Assembly (NCBI GenBank): GCA_017407325.1
Contig: JAFQWV010000022.1
Span: 1-64,000, forward strand
DNA length: 64,000 nt
From: Clostridia bacterium
GTDB lineage: Bacteria; Bacillota; Clostridia; Christensenellales; Borkfalkiaceae
Reading direction: 5' to 3'
Shown: positions 43,523-51,461 of the stretch, one piece after another
Numbering within the stretch: position 1 is the first letter of the stretch
Layout of the letters: the number at the start of each line of letters is the position of its first letter
Notes under the pieces: model-generated
Database searches by the model: none
Seen by the model: the letters and a program-made list of their open reading frames with translations, nothing else
Told to the model about the DNA's origin: nothing
Made by a program: the position numbers and the translations under genes

Positions 43523-43900
43523 ATGGAAAATAGTAAAAAAACTTTAAAAATCGTTTTTGTGGTAATTTCAATACTTATGCTAATTCTGCATTTTATACCT
43601 TGGATGTGTATTAGTTACGTTTTGCCAGGGTACACGAGCGACGGGCAAGAAATTACGTCTACTTTTATTAATTGGCTAAGCCCTTTTTATCAAACTTTTT
43701 TTGCAAGCAGTCCCTTTTTTATGATTGTAATTTTTATATCGTCGCTTATATCGAACGCGTTCGGTTTAATTTATTCTATCGGGTGGCTTACGGCAAAAAA
43801 GTTTAGCGATAAAAAGAAAACTTACATTGCATTTTCTTTAAGTATTGCACTCTTTTTATTAATGGTATTTATGAATTTAATAGGTGCGCCGAAAGCGTAA
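43523..43900 (+). CDS. small three-pass membrane protein, unknown
   Basis: This 125-residue protein has three hydrophobic segments (about 9-28, 58-80, 96-120) and a GGGAG site before the ATG. Its last codons (IGAPKA and stop) fall within the start of repeat R1, and the same 20-odd bases recur without coding function at 46895. The C-terminus may therefore have been acquired from, or have donated, the repeat. No family is recognised. Confidence 0.55.
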   Translation: MENSKKTLKIVFVVISILMLILHFIPWMCISYVLPGYTSDGQEITSTFINWLSPFYQTFFASSPFFMIVIFISSLISNAFGLIYSIGWLTAKKFSDKKKTYIAFSLSIALFLLMVFMNLIGAPKA

Positions 43901-43976
43901 GTAATAAGAAGTAATAGGTAATAAGTAATAGTGAAGAAGTAGAACTTATTCACTTTTCACTCTTCACTCCTATTAT
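43878..43976 (+). repeat. dispersed repeat R1, long copy
   Basis: AATAGGTGCGCCGAAAGCGT is followed by the AATAGGTAATAAGTAATAGT core and an imperfect inverted repeat AGTGAAGA...TCTTCACT. A near-identical copy lies at 46895-46984. Confidence 0.8.
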
Positions 43977-43996
43977 CTTAAACGCATATATTTTAA

Positions 43997-44339
43997 CGGA
44001 CAAAAAGGCGTTTTAAGGAGTGTGGGGAGAATCAGCCACTTGCCACGTTTTTGTTTCTTTTTGCTGCAAAAAGAAAATGCGTATTTTTATCTTTAATATT
44101 AAATTATCATATAGATTAAAAACTTTACTTATTTATTTTCACTAAAAAACACGCCGAAAGGCGCGTTTTTTGCTTTTAATCGTGTTATAGGCTGTTTTTT
44201 CGTTTTTCATAAAGTTCGGTTATATCGTATTTGAAACTATCAAGTCCACATAAAATGAACTCTTCAACAGTTAAGCCAAAGTAAGCCGAAATATTGACGG
44301 AATATGCGTTTTGTTTTCATAACTTGAAAGCGTTTGATT
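43997..44339. repeat. segmental duplication R2, copy 1
   Basis: About 343 bases match 48064-48426 closely, with a 16-base deletion near 44292. It includes a conserved intergenic block (GGGGAGAATCAGCCACTTGC), an ACGCC-GAAA-GGCG hairpin and the 3' part of an XRE gene. Confidence 0.85.
44185..44339 (-). pseudogene. truncated, frameshifted copy of an XRE regulator
   Basis: It corresponds to the C-terminal half of the intact gene at 48256-48597. A 16-base deletion shifts the frame, and the 5' half, including most of the helix-turn-helix, is missing after GCGTTTGATT. Confidence 0.85.
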
Positions 44340-44400
44340 AGCTTATAAATTAATAATATTATTAAAATTTGATAAAAATTATAAATCCTTGATCATAAAC

Positions 44401-44429
44401 TTGACTTTTTAAACTAGTTTTAATAAAAT
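44401..44429 (+). promoter_or_regulatory. promoter of the secreted-protein module
   Basis: TTGACT (44401-44406), 17 bases, TAAAAT (44424-44429), 130 bases before the ATG at 44561. Confidence 0.45.
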
Positions 44430-44560
44430 AAGAGATAAATTGTGTGGTTGCGATATTAATTTTGGTTTTAAACTCGCCAATTTTTTATTGCATAAATATA
44501 GGTCTATGAAAAAACGTAAATGTTTTGTGATTTTATTTAAATTAATTCGGAGGTAAATTT

Positions 44561-45700
44561 ATGGAAAAAAAATATTGGAGGCATTGGTTGTATACATTTT
44601 TTGTAGTAACTGTTGCAATTATGATATTATTTGTATCGGAGTATTCTGCAATAAAATCTGTTAACAATGAAGTTGTGCGGGCAATTAATCCAGATGCTAT
44701 TGGTAATTTGTCATTTGAAGAAAAAACTGAGCAGTTGCTTGGCGGATTTGATGAGATATCGTATGGCGCTACAACCGATAATAAGTCGGTTTATTTTGAG
44801 GGGATTTCCACGTTAAGTATAGATGAAATACACGCATTAAACTTTGTAACATCTTATGAAGAGGAGGTAATACAAAAATATGAAACAGTGATTGACCCTT
44901 ATTCATTGGAATACAAAATTAAGATAAGTTACATACAAAATAACGAAATAATACGCGTAATTGAAGAATCAATTAATCCATATTTTGTTGAAGAGGCAAA
45001 TGACTATGTTTTTGAATATAATGGGCAGATCGTTTCAATTAGAGATACATTACAAGTTGAAAATCTAAATAATTGTGTTGCTCTTGTAGACGATGCTGCG
45101 GTAGCTATAGCGGTGGGAACCGTGGTGGTGGTTGTTGCTTGTGCGCCTATTATTGAAAAAATGGTTACGCAAGTAGTAGAAACAGTAGTGTCTGTTGTAA
45201 AAAGTTTTTGGAGTTGGTTGACAACTGTTTTTACTAGTACTGTTACAACTACAGTAGTTACAACGGACACTAAATACAATGTTAAAGTTTTTAATAGAGA
45301 TTTTACACTTGAAAAAGTGAAAGATAATAAACGTATTTTTGTTCTAGGACAATACCATTTGGCTATAGTTGTAAAAAGTAATGTTTTTATTTCTCAACAA
45401 ACAATTTCTTTACCTGAAGCTATTTCAATTTTGGCATCGGGAACAATCCTAAATATTGGCGGAGCAAATACATTGCTTAATACTTATACGTTAACGTATA
45501 ACGATGCGAAAAAAGCTTCTGATTCAGCTATAGTCGCGCAAGGCAAAATGGGTGAATCATTGTGGCATAATTATCACCAATACGATAATACTGGAAAGAA
45601 GAAAATAGGTGTTTTTTATCAACATTTTCACCCAGTAGTAGGTAAAGATAGTAATAATGCGCCACATAGCTTTTACGGTTCAGCATTAATTAATACTTAA
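44561..45700 (+). CDS. membrane-anchored or secreted protein, possible toxin
   Basis: This 379-residue protein has an N-terminal signal or anchor (about 8-28), a polar domain (30-175), and a second hydrophobic, Val-rich segment (about 176-205). A Thr/Val-rich stretch follows and a C-terminal domain rich in His: LWHNYHQYDN and FYQHFHPVVG (about 335-360). The C-terminal His cluster and the small neutral gene right behind it resemble a toxin with its immunity protein, but no toxin family is recognised. GGAGG precedes the ATG. The module is flanked by R1 repeats, which suggests recent transfer. Confidence 0.5.
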   Translation: MEKKYWRHWLYTFFVVTVAIMILFVSEYSAIKSVNNEVVRAINPDAIGNLSFEEKTEQLLGGFDEISYGATTDNKSVYFEGISTLSIDEIHALNFVTSYEEEVIQKYETVIDPYSLEYKIKISYIQNNEIIRVIEESINPYFVEEANDYVFEYNGQIVSIRDTLQVENLNNCVALVDDAAVAIAVGTVVVVVACAPIIEKMVTQVVETVVSVVKSFWSWLTTVFTSTVTTTVVTTDTKYNVKVFNRDFTLEKVKDNKRIFVLGQYHLAIVVKSNVFISQQTISLPEAISILASGTILNIGGANTLLNTYTLTYNDAKKASDSAIVAQGKMGESLWHNYHQYDNTGKKKIGVFYQHFHPVVGKDSNNAPHSFYGSALINT

Positions 45701-45716
45701 TTTTAGAGAGGTTTTA

Positions 45717-46109
45717 ATGAGTCAGTTAATTGAAAATGTTGAGAATAAAATATATAGCAGACTCCATGGGGTAAAGTTGAGTGTTTCACAATTATATTTA
45801 AATATGGAAACATATTTTAACGGTAATATTGAAGAATTTCGCAAATTATCGCCAAGTCAGTTGCAGGAAATTTGGACTGAAATAAATATTCCAGATGTAA
45901 ATTTTTATGGATTTTACTTCATTCCTATAAATAAACCTGCTGATTATAATATATTTTATCAAAATTCCAACAGCGCAATTCCAAAAGAGTTTATTATTTG
46001 TATCGGTTCATTAGATGGGATGACGGCAGACTTTATCACTAGTATAATTCCTCCCTACGTATCAATAGAGCAAATGGATATGATTATGAATGTAGTTGTT
46101 GGAGATTAG
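45717..46109 (+). CDS. small cytosolic protein, possible immunity partner
   Basis: This 130-residue protein has no signal or membrane segment and starts 16 bases after the preceding gene, with AGAGAGG upstream. It contains LSPSQLQEIWTEINIPDVNF near residue 43 and an acidic C-terminal half. Its size and position fit an immunity protein for the upstream gene product. This is inference; no family is recognised. Confidence 0.5.
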   Translation: MSQLIENVENKIYSRLHGVKLSVSQLYLNMETYFNGNIEEFRKLSPSQLQEIWTEINIPDVNFYGFYFIPINKPADYNIFYQNSNSAIPKEFIICIGSLDGMTADFITSIIPPYVSIEQMDMIMNVVVGD

Positions 46110-46141
46110 AATGGACATATGCGTCATTTTTCGGAGAATTT

Positions 46142-46843
46142 ATGAAGATAAATAAAATCTTAATTAGCATTATGATGGTATTATCTACTGCGGGAATAAT
46201 TTTTGCGATAGTTTTTTTTATAGCGTCACAAAATAATGCAAAAAGCCTTTACAGTGAGACTATTCAGAAAACAGTAGAAATAAGATGTTGCAATAACGAG
46301 GGAGTGATTGGTTATGCAACAGGAACGGTAATTTCAAACGATGGGTTAATCTTAACGAACAAACATGTCGTCATGAATAATGGGGCGGGGAATAGTATAG
46401 AAGTTAGATTTTATAATGAAGCTAATTTCATTTCTGCAAATATAGTCAAAGTCGCAGAGTCTCAAGATATAGCTTTAATAAAAATAAATAGAGAAACTCC
46501 TAATTATTTTAAATTCGCAAAAAATATTAGTGGGGGAGAAAGTGTATATACTTTTGGTAATCCAAATGGATTTGGTTTATCTTTTTCCGAAGGTGTTGTT
46601 TCATCTCCGTTACGAGAAATAGAATATTCTGGTCAGAAATTTTTAGTTGTACAAACATCATTGGTAATAAATGAAGGGAATAGTGGAGGACCATTAATCA
46701 ACAATAAAGGTGAAATCATAGGTCTCGTTAGTTTTAGATTAAGAGATAAACAAGGGGATATTATTCAAGGAGTATCATTTGGTTTGCATAATTTAATTAT
46801 TCAAGAATTTTTATTGAATTATAATGCTTTTTCAAACGATTAG
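46142..46843 (+). CDS. membrane-anchored trypsin-like serine protease
   Basis: This 233-residue protein has one N-terminal membrane segment (about 5-29) and an HtrA-type chymotrypsin fold with a complete triad: His75 in LTNKHVV, Asp109 in SQDIALIK and Ser181 in GNSGGP. There is no PDZ domain. It should act outside the membrane. It is the third gene of the repeat-flanked module and could mature or release the upstream protein. CGGAG precedes the ATG. Confidence 0.85.
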   Translation: MKINKILISIMMVLSTAGIIFAIVFFIASQNNAKSLYSETIQKTVEIRCCNNEGVIGYATGTVISNDGLILTNKHVVMNNGAGNSIEVRFYNEANFISANIVKVAESQDIALIKINRETPNYFKFAKNISGGESVYTFGNPNGFGLSFSEGVVSSPLREIEYSGQKFLVVQTSLVINEGNSGGPLINNKGEIIGLVSFRLRDKQGDIIQGVSFGLHNLIIQEFLLNYNAFSND

Positions 46844-46894
46844 AATTAGTATATATAAGAAACAAAATAAGTCATTTATTGCTAATTGTTAGTA

Positions 46895-46984
46895 AATAGG
46901 TGCGCCGAAAGCGTAAGAAATAATAGGTAATAGGTAAGAAGTAATAGTGAAGAAGTAGAACTTATTCACTTTTCACTCTTCACT
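46895..46984 (+). repeat. dispersed repeat R1, long copy
   Basis: It shares the GTGCGCCGAAAGCGTAAG start, the AATAGGTAA/AGTAATAGT core and the AGTGAAGA...TCTTCACT ends with 43878-43976, in the same orientation. The two copies bracket the 44561-46843 module. Confidence 0.8.
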
Positions 46985-47014
46985 AAAAAAACGCGCCAAG
47001 TGGCGCGTTTTTGT
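46985..47014. terminator. bidirectional terminator
   Basis: AAAAACGCGCC pairs with GGCGCGTTTTT around AAGT. Confidence 0.8.
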
Positions 47015-47038
47015 TTGACAAAAAAGGTTTAAAATAAC

Positions 47039-47205
47039 CCGACGAAAGTCGGACTTCATCACGCAAGTGACTTCATCCACGAAAGTGGATTTCATCCGCA
47101 TTTTGCGGATTTAATTTGATTAAATCGTGCGTTGCACGATGAAGTCCAAGCGGTGCTTGGATTAAGTCTTTTGCTAGTGCAAAAGATGAAGTCTTCCGCC
47201 TTCGG
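47039..47205. repeat. linker-hairpin array C (ACTTCATC / GATGAAGT linkers)
   Basis: At least eight different short hairpins are separated by short linkers. In the left half the linkers are ACTTCATC-like (47053, 47070, 47091). In the right half they are GATGAAGT-like (47140, 47186), its reverse complement. Two left hairpins have GAAA and one has GCAA tetraloops. Confidence 0.8.
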
Positions 47206-47214
47206 CTACAGATT

Positions 47215-47239
47215 AAAACGCGCCAAAGGGCGCGTTTTT
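47215..47239. terminator. terminator of ung
   Basis: AAAACGCGCC (47215-47224) pairs with 47229-47238 around AAAG. It touches the ung stop codon and has T runs on both strands. Confidence 0.85.
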
Positions 47240-47905
47240 CTAAACTCTCCAGTCTATTGGGGTTTTTCCTAAAGATAGTAAAATATCGTTCGTTTTTGAA
47301 AACGGCTTCGAGCCGAAAAAGCCGTTATGCGCAGAAAGTGGGCTAGGGTGTGCGCTTTCTATGATAAAGTGTTTACTAGTGTCAATAAGCGACTTTTTCG
47401 CGCGAGCGTTTCCGCCCCATAAAATAAAGACGATAGGGTCGTTTCTTTTAGAAAGAAGCTTAATTACGCCGTCGGTAAACTCTGCCCAGCCACATTTTGC
47501 GTGCGAGTTTGCTACGCCTTCTCTGACGGTAAGCGTTGCGTTTAAAAGCAGTACGCCTTGCTTTGCCCAGTTCGTTAAAGTGCCTTTATTTCCGTTATCA
47601 ATACCTACGTCAGATTTTATTTCTTTATAGATATTTTTCAGCGACGGCGGAAGCTTGATTCCGTCTTTAACCGAAAAGCAAAGTCCGTGCGCTTGACCTA
47701 CCTCGTGGTAGGGGTCTTGACCTAAAATAACGGCTTTAACCGCGCTATAGGGTGTGTAAACAAAAGCGTTGAATATTTCGTCCATAGGTGGAAATACCGT
47801 GGCAGAAAAATATTCTTTCTTTAAAAACTCGCGTATTTTTTGATAATTTTCGCCATCAATTAGCGGTTTTAAAATTTCGTCCCAATCATTACCGATTTTA
47901 AGCAT
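47240..47905 (-). CDS. ung: uracil-DNA glycosylase
   Basis: This 221-residue family 1 enzyme removes uracil from DNA in base-excision repair. The water-activating loop GQDPYHE has Asp64. The uracil-binding LLLNATLTV lies near 120 and the DNA-intercalating HPSPLSAHNGF near 189-199. The length is normal. AAAGGAA precedes the ATG. Confidence 0.95.
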   Translation of the reverse strand: MLKIGNDWDEILKPLIDGENYQKIREFLKKEYFSATVFPPMDEIFNAFVYTPYSAVKAVILGQDPYHEVGQAHGLCFSVKDGIKLPPSLKNIYKEIKSDVGIDNGNKGTLTNWAKQGVLLLNATLTVREGVANSHAKCGWAEFTDGVIKLLSKRNDPIVFILWGGNARAKKSLIDTSKHFIIESAHPSPLSAHNGFFGSKPFSKTNDILLSLGKTPIDWRV

Positions 47906-47970
47906 AAAAAGTTCCTTTAACCGTTTTTTTAAAGTTTAACACAAATAAAAATTTTAGTCAATATACTTTT

Positions 47971-48025
47971 AGGTAATAGGTAATAAGTAATAGTGAAGAA
48001 GTAGAGCCCTATTCACTTACACTCC
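47971..48025 (+). repeat. dispersed repeat R1, variant copy
   Basis: It has the AATAGGTAATAAGTAATAGT core, then AGTGAAGAAGTAGA and a diverged right end (TTCACTTACACTCC). Confidence 0.7.
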
Positions 48026-48063
48026 ACCTACGCCTAAGTTTATCCTAAACCAATTTACTTTAT

Positions 48064-48426
48064 CGGACAAAAAAAGGCGTTTTAAGGGGTGTGGGGAGAA
48101 TCAGCCACTTGCCACGTTTTTGTTTCTTTTTGCTACAAAAAGAAAGTGCGTATTTATACCGATAATGTTAAATTATCATATAGGTTAAAAACTTTACTTA
48201 TTTATTTTCACTAAAAAAACGCGCCGAAAGGCGCGTTTTTTTGCTATTAACCGTGTTATAGGCTGTTTTTTCGTTTTTCATAAAGTTCGGTTATATCATA
48301 TTTAAAACTGTCAAGTCCACATAAAATGAACTCTTCAACAGTTAAGCCAAAGTAAGCCGAAATTTTAATCGCTTGCATCATTGACGGAATATGCGTTTTG
48401 TTTTCATAACTTGAAAGCGTTTGATT
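48064..48426. repeat. segmental duplication R2, copy 2
   Basis: This is the complete counterpart of 43997-44339. It runs from the CGGACAAAAA block into the coding region of the intact XRE gene at 48256. Confidence 0.85.
48213..48242 (-). terminator. terminator of the XRE gene
   Basis: A 13-bp stem around GAAA with A and T runs on both sides. Confidence 0.8.
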
Positions 48427-48597
48427 TGGAATATCAATAAGTTTTGCAAGTTCCGTAAGCGTTAATTTACAGTAAATTCTTAGTTCGTGCAGATTATCTG
48501 CAAAAATATCAAATAACTGTTTTTCGTCAAACGTCGTTTCGGTCGTTTGCTCGTTCGCAATTAATATTAGATTATCCGAGTGAAAAAACTTTATCAT
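48256..48597 (-). CDS. XRE-family regulator
   Basis: This 113-residue protein has a helix-turn-helix near residues 37-92: LTLTELAKLIDIPNQTLSSYE, then AIKISAYFGLTVEEFILCG. A 30-residue N-terminal extension and a Lys-rich end surround it. It is divergent from the 87-residue gene at 48681. The two CCATTATA-type operators between them suggest that it represses that gene and itself. Its C-terminal half exists as a broken copy at 44185. Confidence 0.85.
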   Translation of the reverse strand: MIKFFHSDNLILIANEQTTETTFDEKQLFDIFADNLHELRIYCKLTLTELAKLIDIPNQTLSSYENKTHIPSMMQAIKISAYFGLTVEEFILCGLDSFKYDITELYEKRKNSL

Positions 48598-48611
48598 AAT
48601 ACAAATATTTT

Positions 48612-48662
48612 ACCATTATAGTAGGAAAAATATTTGCTTTCCCATTATACTGGGAGTATAAT
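48612..48662 (+). promoter_or_regulatory. promoter with two XRE operators
   Basis: TTGCTT (48634-48639) and TATAAT (48657-48662) have a 17-base spacer. Operator-like ACCATTATAGTAGG (48612-48625) and CCCATTATACTGGG (48641-48654) share the same half-sites; the second fills the spacer. Confidence 0.65.
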
Positions 48663-48680
48663 ATAAATAGGGGGGCTATT

Positions 48681-48944
48681 ATGGATAAAATTATTGAAAA
48701 GCTTTATGATTTACAAGTAAATACGGAATCGTTGCCGTTTGGGGAGATTGATAAGCGTAATTTTAGCAAAGAGTGGGAGTTATATAATTTTTTACATGAA
48801 CGACTACCTAGCATATTCAAAAAAGAATTTATAGAATATGTAAGTTTGAGAGAAAATAGATATGCTAAGGAAATGAAAGAAATATACGAGCAGGGATTTA
48901 AAACTGCAATTACACTTATAACCGAATCATTGAAACAGCCATAA
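48681..48944 (+). CDS. small protein regulated by the divergent XRE gene
   Basis: This 87-residue, charged, helical protein has RYAKEMKEIYEQGFKTAITL near its C-terminus. That pattern recalls the DUF6809-type small proteins often found next to XRE genes, but this is from memory and weak. GGGGGG lies before the ATG, and the promoter carries XRE operators. It could be the partner of a two-gene switch. Confidence 0.6.
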   Translation: MDKIIEKLYDLQVNTESLPFGEIDKRNFSKEWELYNFLHERLPSIFKKEFIEYVSLRENRYAKEMKEIYEQGFKTAITLITESLKQP

Positions 48945-49079
48945 AAGGCGTTTTATCATATAGGCTGGTAAAACTATTATACTAATCACTTTTTAATCAT
49001 CACTCATAAAACTTGTTTTTAACTTGCGTTTTAGGATAATCTATGCTAAAATATATAAAATATATTTTTTGGGTGAGAA

Positions 49080-50849
49080 ATGGTACTTGACGAAATTTTA
49101 AAAACGGTTGAAAAGCCTGCGCGCTATATCGGTGGCGAGTACGGCGAGCGCGATTTAGTTTGGAATAAATTTAACTGTTGCATATGTTTTCCCGACGTTT
49201 ACGAAGTGGGTATGAGTAATCTCGGAATCAGAATTGTAGAAGAAAGTTTAATGCAGGTAGACGGCGTTACGGTCGACCGTGCTTTTACGCCTTGGGAAGA
49301 TTTTGGAAACGCTTTAAGAGAAAATAAAATTCCGCTATACTCTTTAGGGCTTAAAAAACCGCTTAAAGATTTTGATATGCTCGGTTTTTCTTTGCAGTTC
49401 GAGTTAAGTTATACCGAAGTTTTAAGAATGCTGGACCTTGCGAATATTCCGTTACTTTCCTGTGATCGTGACGAAAGCTATCCTATAATTCAAGGCGGTG
49501 GTCCTTGCGCCTTTAACCCAGAGCCTATAGCTGATTTTTTTGATTTGTTTGTTATAGGTGACGGCGAAGAAGTTATGCAAGAGATCGCAAAGTTGAAATT
49601 AAAATATGACTCTAAAGCCGAGTTTTTACAAGCGGTATCTACACTTGACGGCGTGTACGTTCCAAGTTTAATGCAAGTAAATTACGGCGATAATCGACTT
49701 ATATCGGGGGTTTCGGGTAAAACGCGCGTAAAAAAGGCTGTTTGTCGCGATTTAGATAGTGCAGTATTTCCTAACTCTATGACGGTTGGAAATATCGAAG
49801 CCGTTTTCGATAGAGCGGTAATCGAAGTTATGCGTGGCTGTCCACGTGGTTGCAGATTTTGCCAAGCGGGATTTTTGTATAGACCTATACGCTTTCGCTC
49901 GGTGGAAACCTTAAAAAAGCAAGCAATTTCACTTATCGAAAACACGGGCTTTGACGAGCTTAGTTTAAACAGTTTATCGACGGGTGACTATCCTTGCTTA
50001 TTAGAACTTTTAAAAGAACTTAAAAAGTCACTTCCGAAAACTCAAATTGCACTTCCATCGTTAAGAGTTGACAGTTTTTCAGAAGAGTTCACCACTCAGT
50101 CAAGAAAAAGCTCGCTGACTTTTGCGCCGGAGGCGGGAACGCAAAGACTTCGCGACGTTATCAATAAAGACGTAACGGAAGATGAAATCGAGCGTTGTAT
50201 TTTGCGCGCGATTGAAACGGGAATAACTTCGATAAAATTATATTTTATGATGGGACTTCCGACAGAAACTGACGAAGACTTAGACGGAATAGTAAACGTA
50301 GTTTATAAAATTCGCGAACTTTACTCTAAAAACCGTAAAATGAGTAAGAGTTTAAGAATTTCCGTAAGTTGTTCAACGTTTATTCCTAAGCCGTTTACAC
50401 CTTTTCAATGGGAAAGACAAATCACAAAAGACGAGTTTGAACAAAAAATCGCTCGCCTAAAAGAAAAGCTTTTCGTTAAAGGCGTAAACTTTTCTTGGAA
50501 TAATTTCGAAGTTTCCGAACTTGAAGCGGTGTTGGCGCGCGGGGATAGAAGACTTTCAAAAGTTATTCTATCTGCATACCGTAGCGGTGCGCATTTAGAC
50601 GCTTGGTCAGAATTTTTCAAGCCGGAAATTTGGGATAGCGCTTTAAAAGAACACGGACTTTCAGCAAGCGACTATACGCGCGAGCATAAAACTGACGAAA
50701 TTTTGGCGTGGGATTTCGTCGATAACATAGTTACTAAAGATTATCTTTTAAAAGAAAAAGAAAAAGCGTATTCGCGCACGGTTACGGGAAGTTGTTTTAA
50801 CGGCTGTAAGGGTTGCGGACTTCAAAAGGAATATAGGTGCAAACTATGA
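49080..50849 (+). CDS. B12-binding-type radical SAM protein (TIGR03960-like)
   Basis: This 589-residue protein has an N-terminal cobalamin-binding-like region: CFPDVYEVGMSNLGI and IIQGGGPCAFNPEP, then FFVIGDGEE-like text. A radical SAM domain follows with CPRGCRFC (about 254-261), MGLPTETDED and TFIPKPFTPFQW. The C-terminus carries another Cys group, CFNGCKGCGLQ. In Clostridia this family is followed by a TIGR03936-like partner, as here, and often by ribonuclease G, which is absent. Its reaction is unknown. The ATG of the partner overlaps its stop. Confidence 0.9.
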   Translation: MVLDEILKTVEKPARYIGGEYGERDLVWNKFNCCICFPDVYEVGMSNLGIRIVEESLMQVDGVTVDRAFTPWEDFGNALRENKIPLYSLGLKKPLKDFDMLGFSLQFELSYTEVLRMLDLANIPLLSCDRDESYPIIQGGGPCAFNPEPIADFFDLFVIGDGEEVMQEIAKLKLKYDSKAEFLQAVSTLDGVYVPSLMQVNYGDNRLISGVSGKTRVKKAVCRDLDSAVFPNSMTVGNIEAVFDRAVIEVMRGCPRGCRFCQAGFLYRPIRFRSVETLKKQAISLIENTGFDELSLNSLSTGDYPCLLELLKELKKSLPKTQIALPSLRVDSFSEEFTTQSRKSSLTFAPEAGTQRLRDVINKDVTEDEIERCILRAIETGITSIKLYFMMGLPTETDEDLDGIVNVVYKIRELYSKNRKMSKSLRISVSCSTFIPKPFTPFQWERQITKDEFEQKIARLKEKLFVKGVNFSWNNFEVSELEAVLARGDRRLSKVILSAYRSGAHLDAWSEFFKPEIWDSALKEHGLSASDYTREHKTDEILAWDFVDNIVTKDYLLKEKEKAYSRTVTGSCFNGCKGCGLQKEYRCKL

Positions 50850-51454
50850 TTATTTTCAGATATTCAAAATTAGGTGGTGCAGAATATATTTCGCACCTTG
50901 ACACTTTGCGCCATATAGGAAAAACTTTAATCAGAGCAAAAATTTCGGTTGAATATTCGCAAGGCTTTAATCCGCATATGCAGATTTATCTATCTCCACC
51001 TGTGTTTGTTGGCCTTAAATCAAGAAGTGAATACTGCTTGGTCGAAACAGACGAAAAGGCTCAAAGTTTTATTGAAAAATTTAACCGCTATTCACCTAAA
51101 AACATTAAGTGCATAACGGCTTTTGAAACTCAGAAAAAACATAAAATTGCAGGGCTTATCGACAGCGCAGAATATATTTTCTTTTGCGAAAATAAGTTTG
51201 ATACGAACAAAATTTTATCTCAAAATGAAATCTTTGTTGACCTTAAAGGCGTAAGTAAAGATATAAGAAATAAGATTATAGACCTTAATTTTGTAACGGA
51301 TAACGTGCTTATAGCCCGACTTTCGTTTGGAAACGACCTTTTAAGGGCAGATATTTTTGCAAAATATTTAACGGATAATTTTACAAAAGTTTTAGACTAT
51401 GAAAAAACGGAAGCGTTCATCTCAGGAAAACGCCCCGAAGATTGCTTAGAGTAG
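50846..51454 (+). CDS. TIGR03936-like radical SAM partner protein (DUF2344)
   Basis: This 202-residue protein has the family signature FRYSKLGGAEYISHLDTLRH (about 3-22) and EYSQGFNPHMQIYLSPP (about 36-52). It is always paired with the upstream radical SAM family. The ATG at 50846 gives ATGA overlap with the preceding stop and is preferred over the GTG nine bases earlier. Function unknown; the pair may modify a tRNA or ribosome-associated target. Confidence 0.88.
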   Translation: MIIFRYSKLGGAEYISHLDTLRHIGKTLIRAKISVEYSQGFNPHMQIYLSPPVFVGLKSRSEYCLVETDEKAQSFIEKFNRYSPKNIKCITAFETQKKHKIAGLIDSAEYIFFCENKFDTNKILSQNEIFVDLKGVSKDIRNKIIDLNFVTDNVLIARLSFGNDLLRADIFAKYLTDNFTKVLDYEKTEAFISGKRPEDCLE

Positions 51455-51461
51455 GTGTATT

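Larger units (their letters stand above)
43901..44560. other. gene-free stretch with repeats R1, R2 and a broken XRE gene
   Basis: It contains the end of the R1 copy, the R2 duplication (43997-44339) with an internal terminator-like hairpin and a truncated XRE gene, and a promoter at 44401-44429. I see no intact ORF. Confidence 0.7.
46844..47239. other. gene-free stretch with repeat R1, terminators and array C
   Basis: It holds R1 (46895-46984), a bidirectional terminator (46985-47014), linker-hairpin array C (47039-47205) and the terminator of ung (47215-47239). No ORF with a ribosome binding site is seen. Confidence 0.8.
47906..48255. other. intergenic stretch with repeats R1 and R2
   Basis: It contains a short R1 copy (47971-48025), the first part of R2 copy 2 (from 48064) and a terminator at 48213-48242 for the XRE gene. 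No ORF is supported. Confidence 0.7.
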
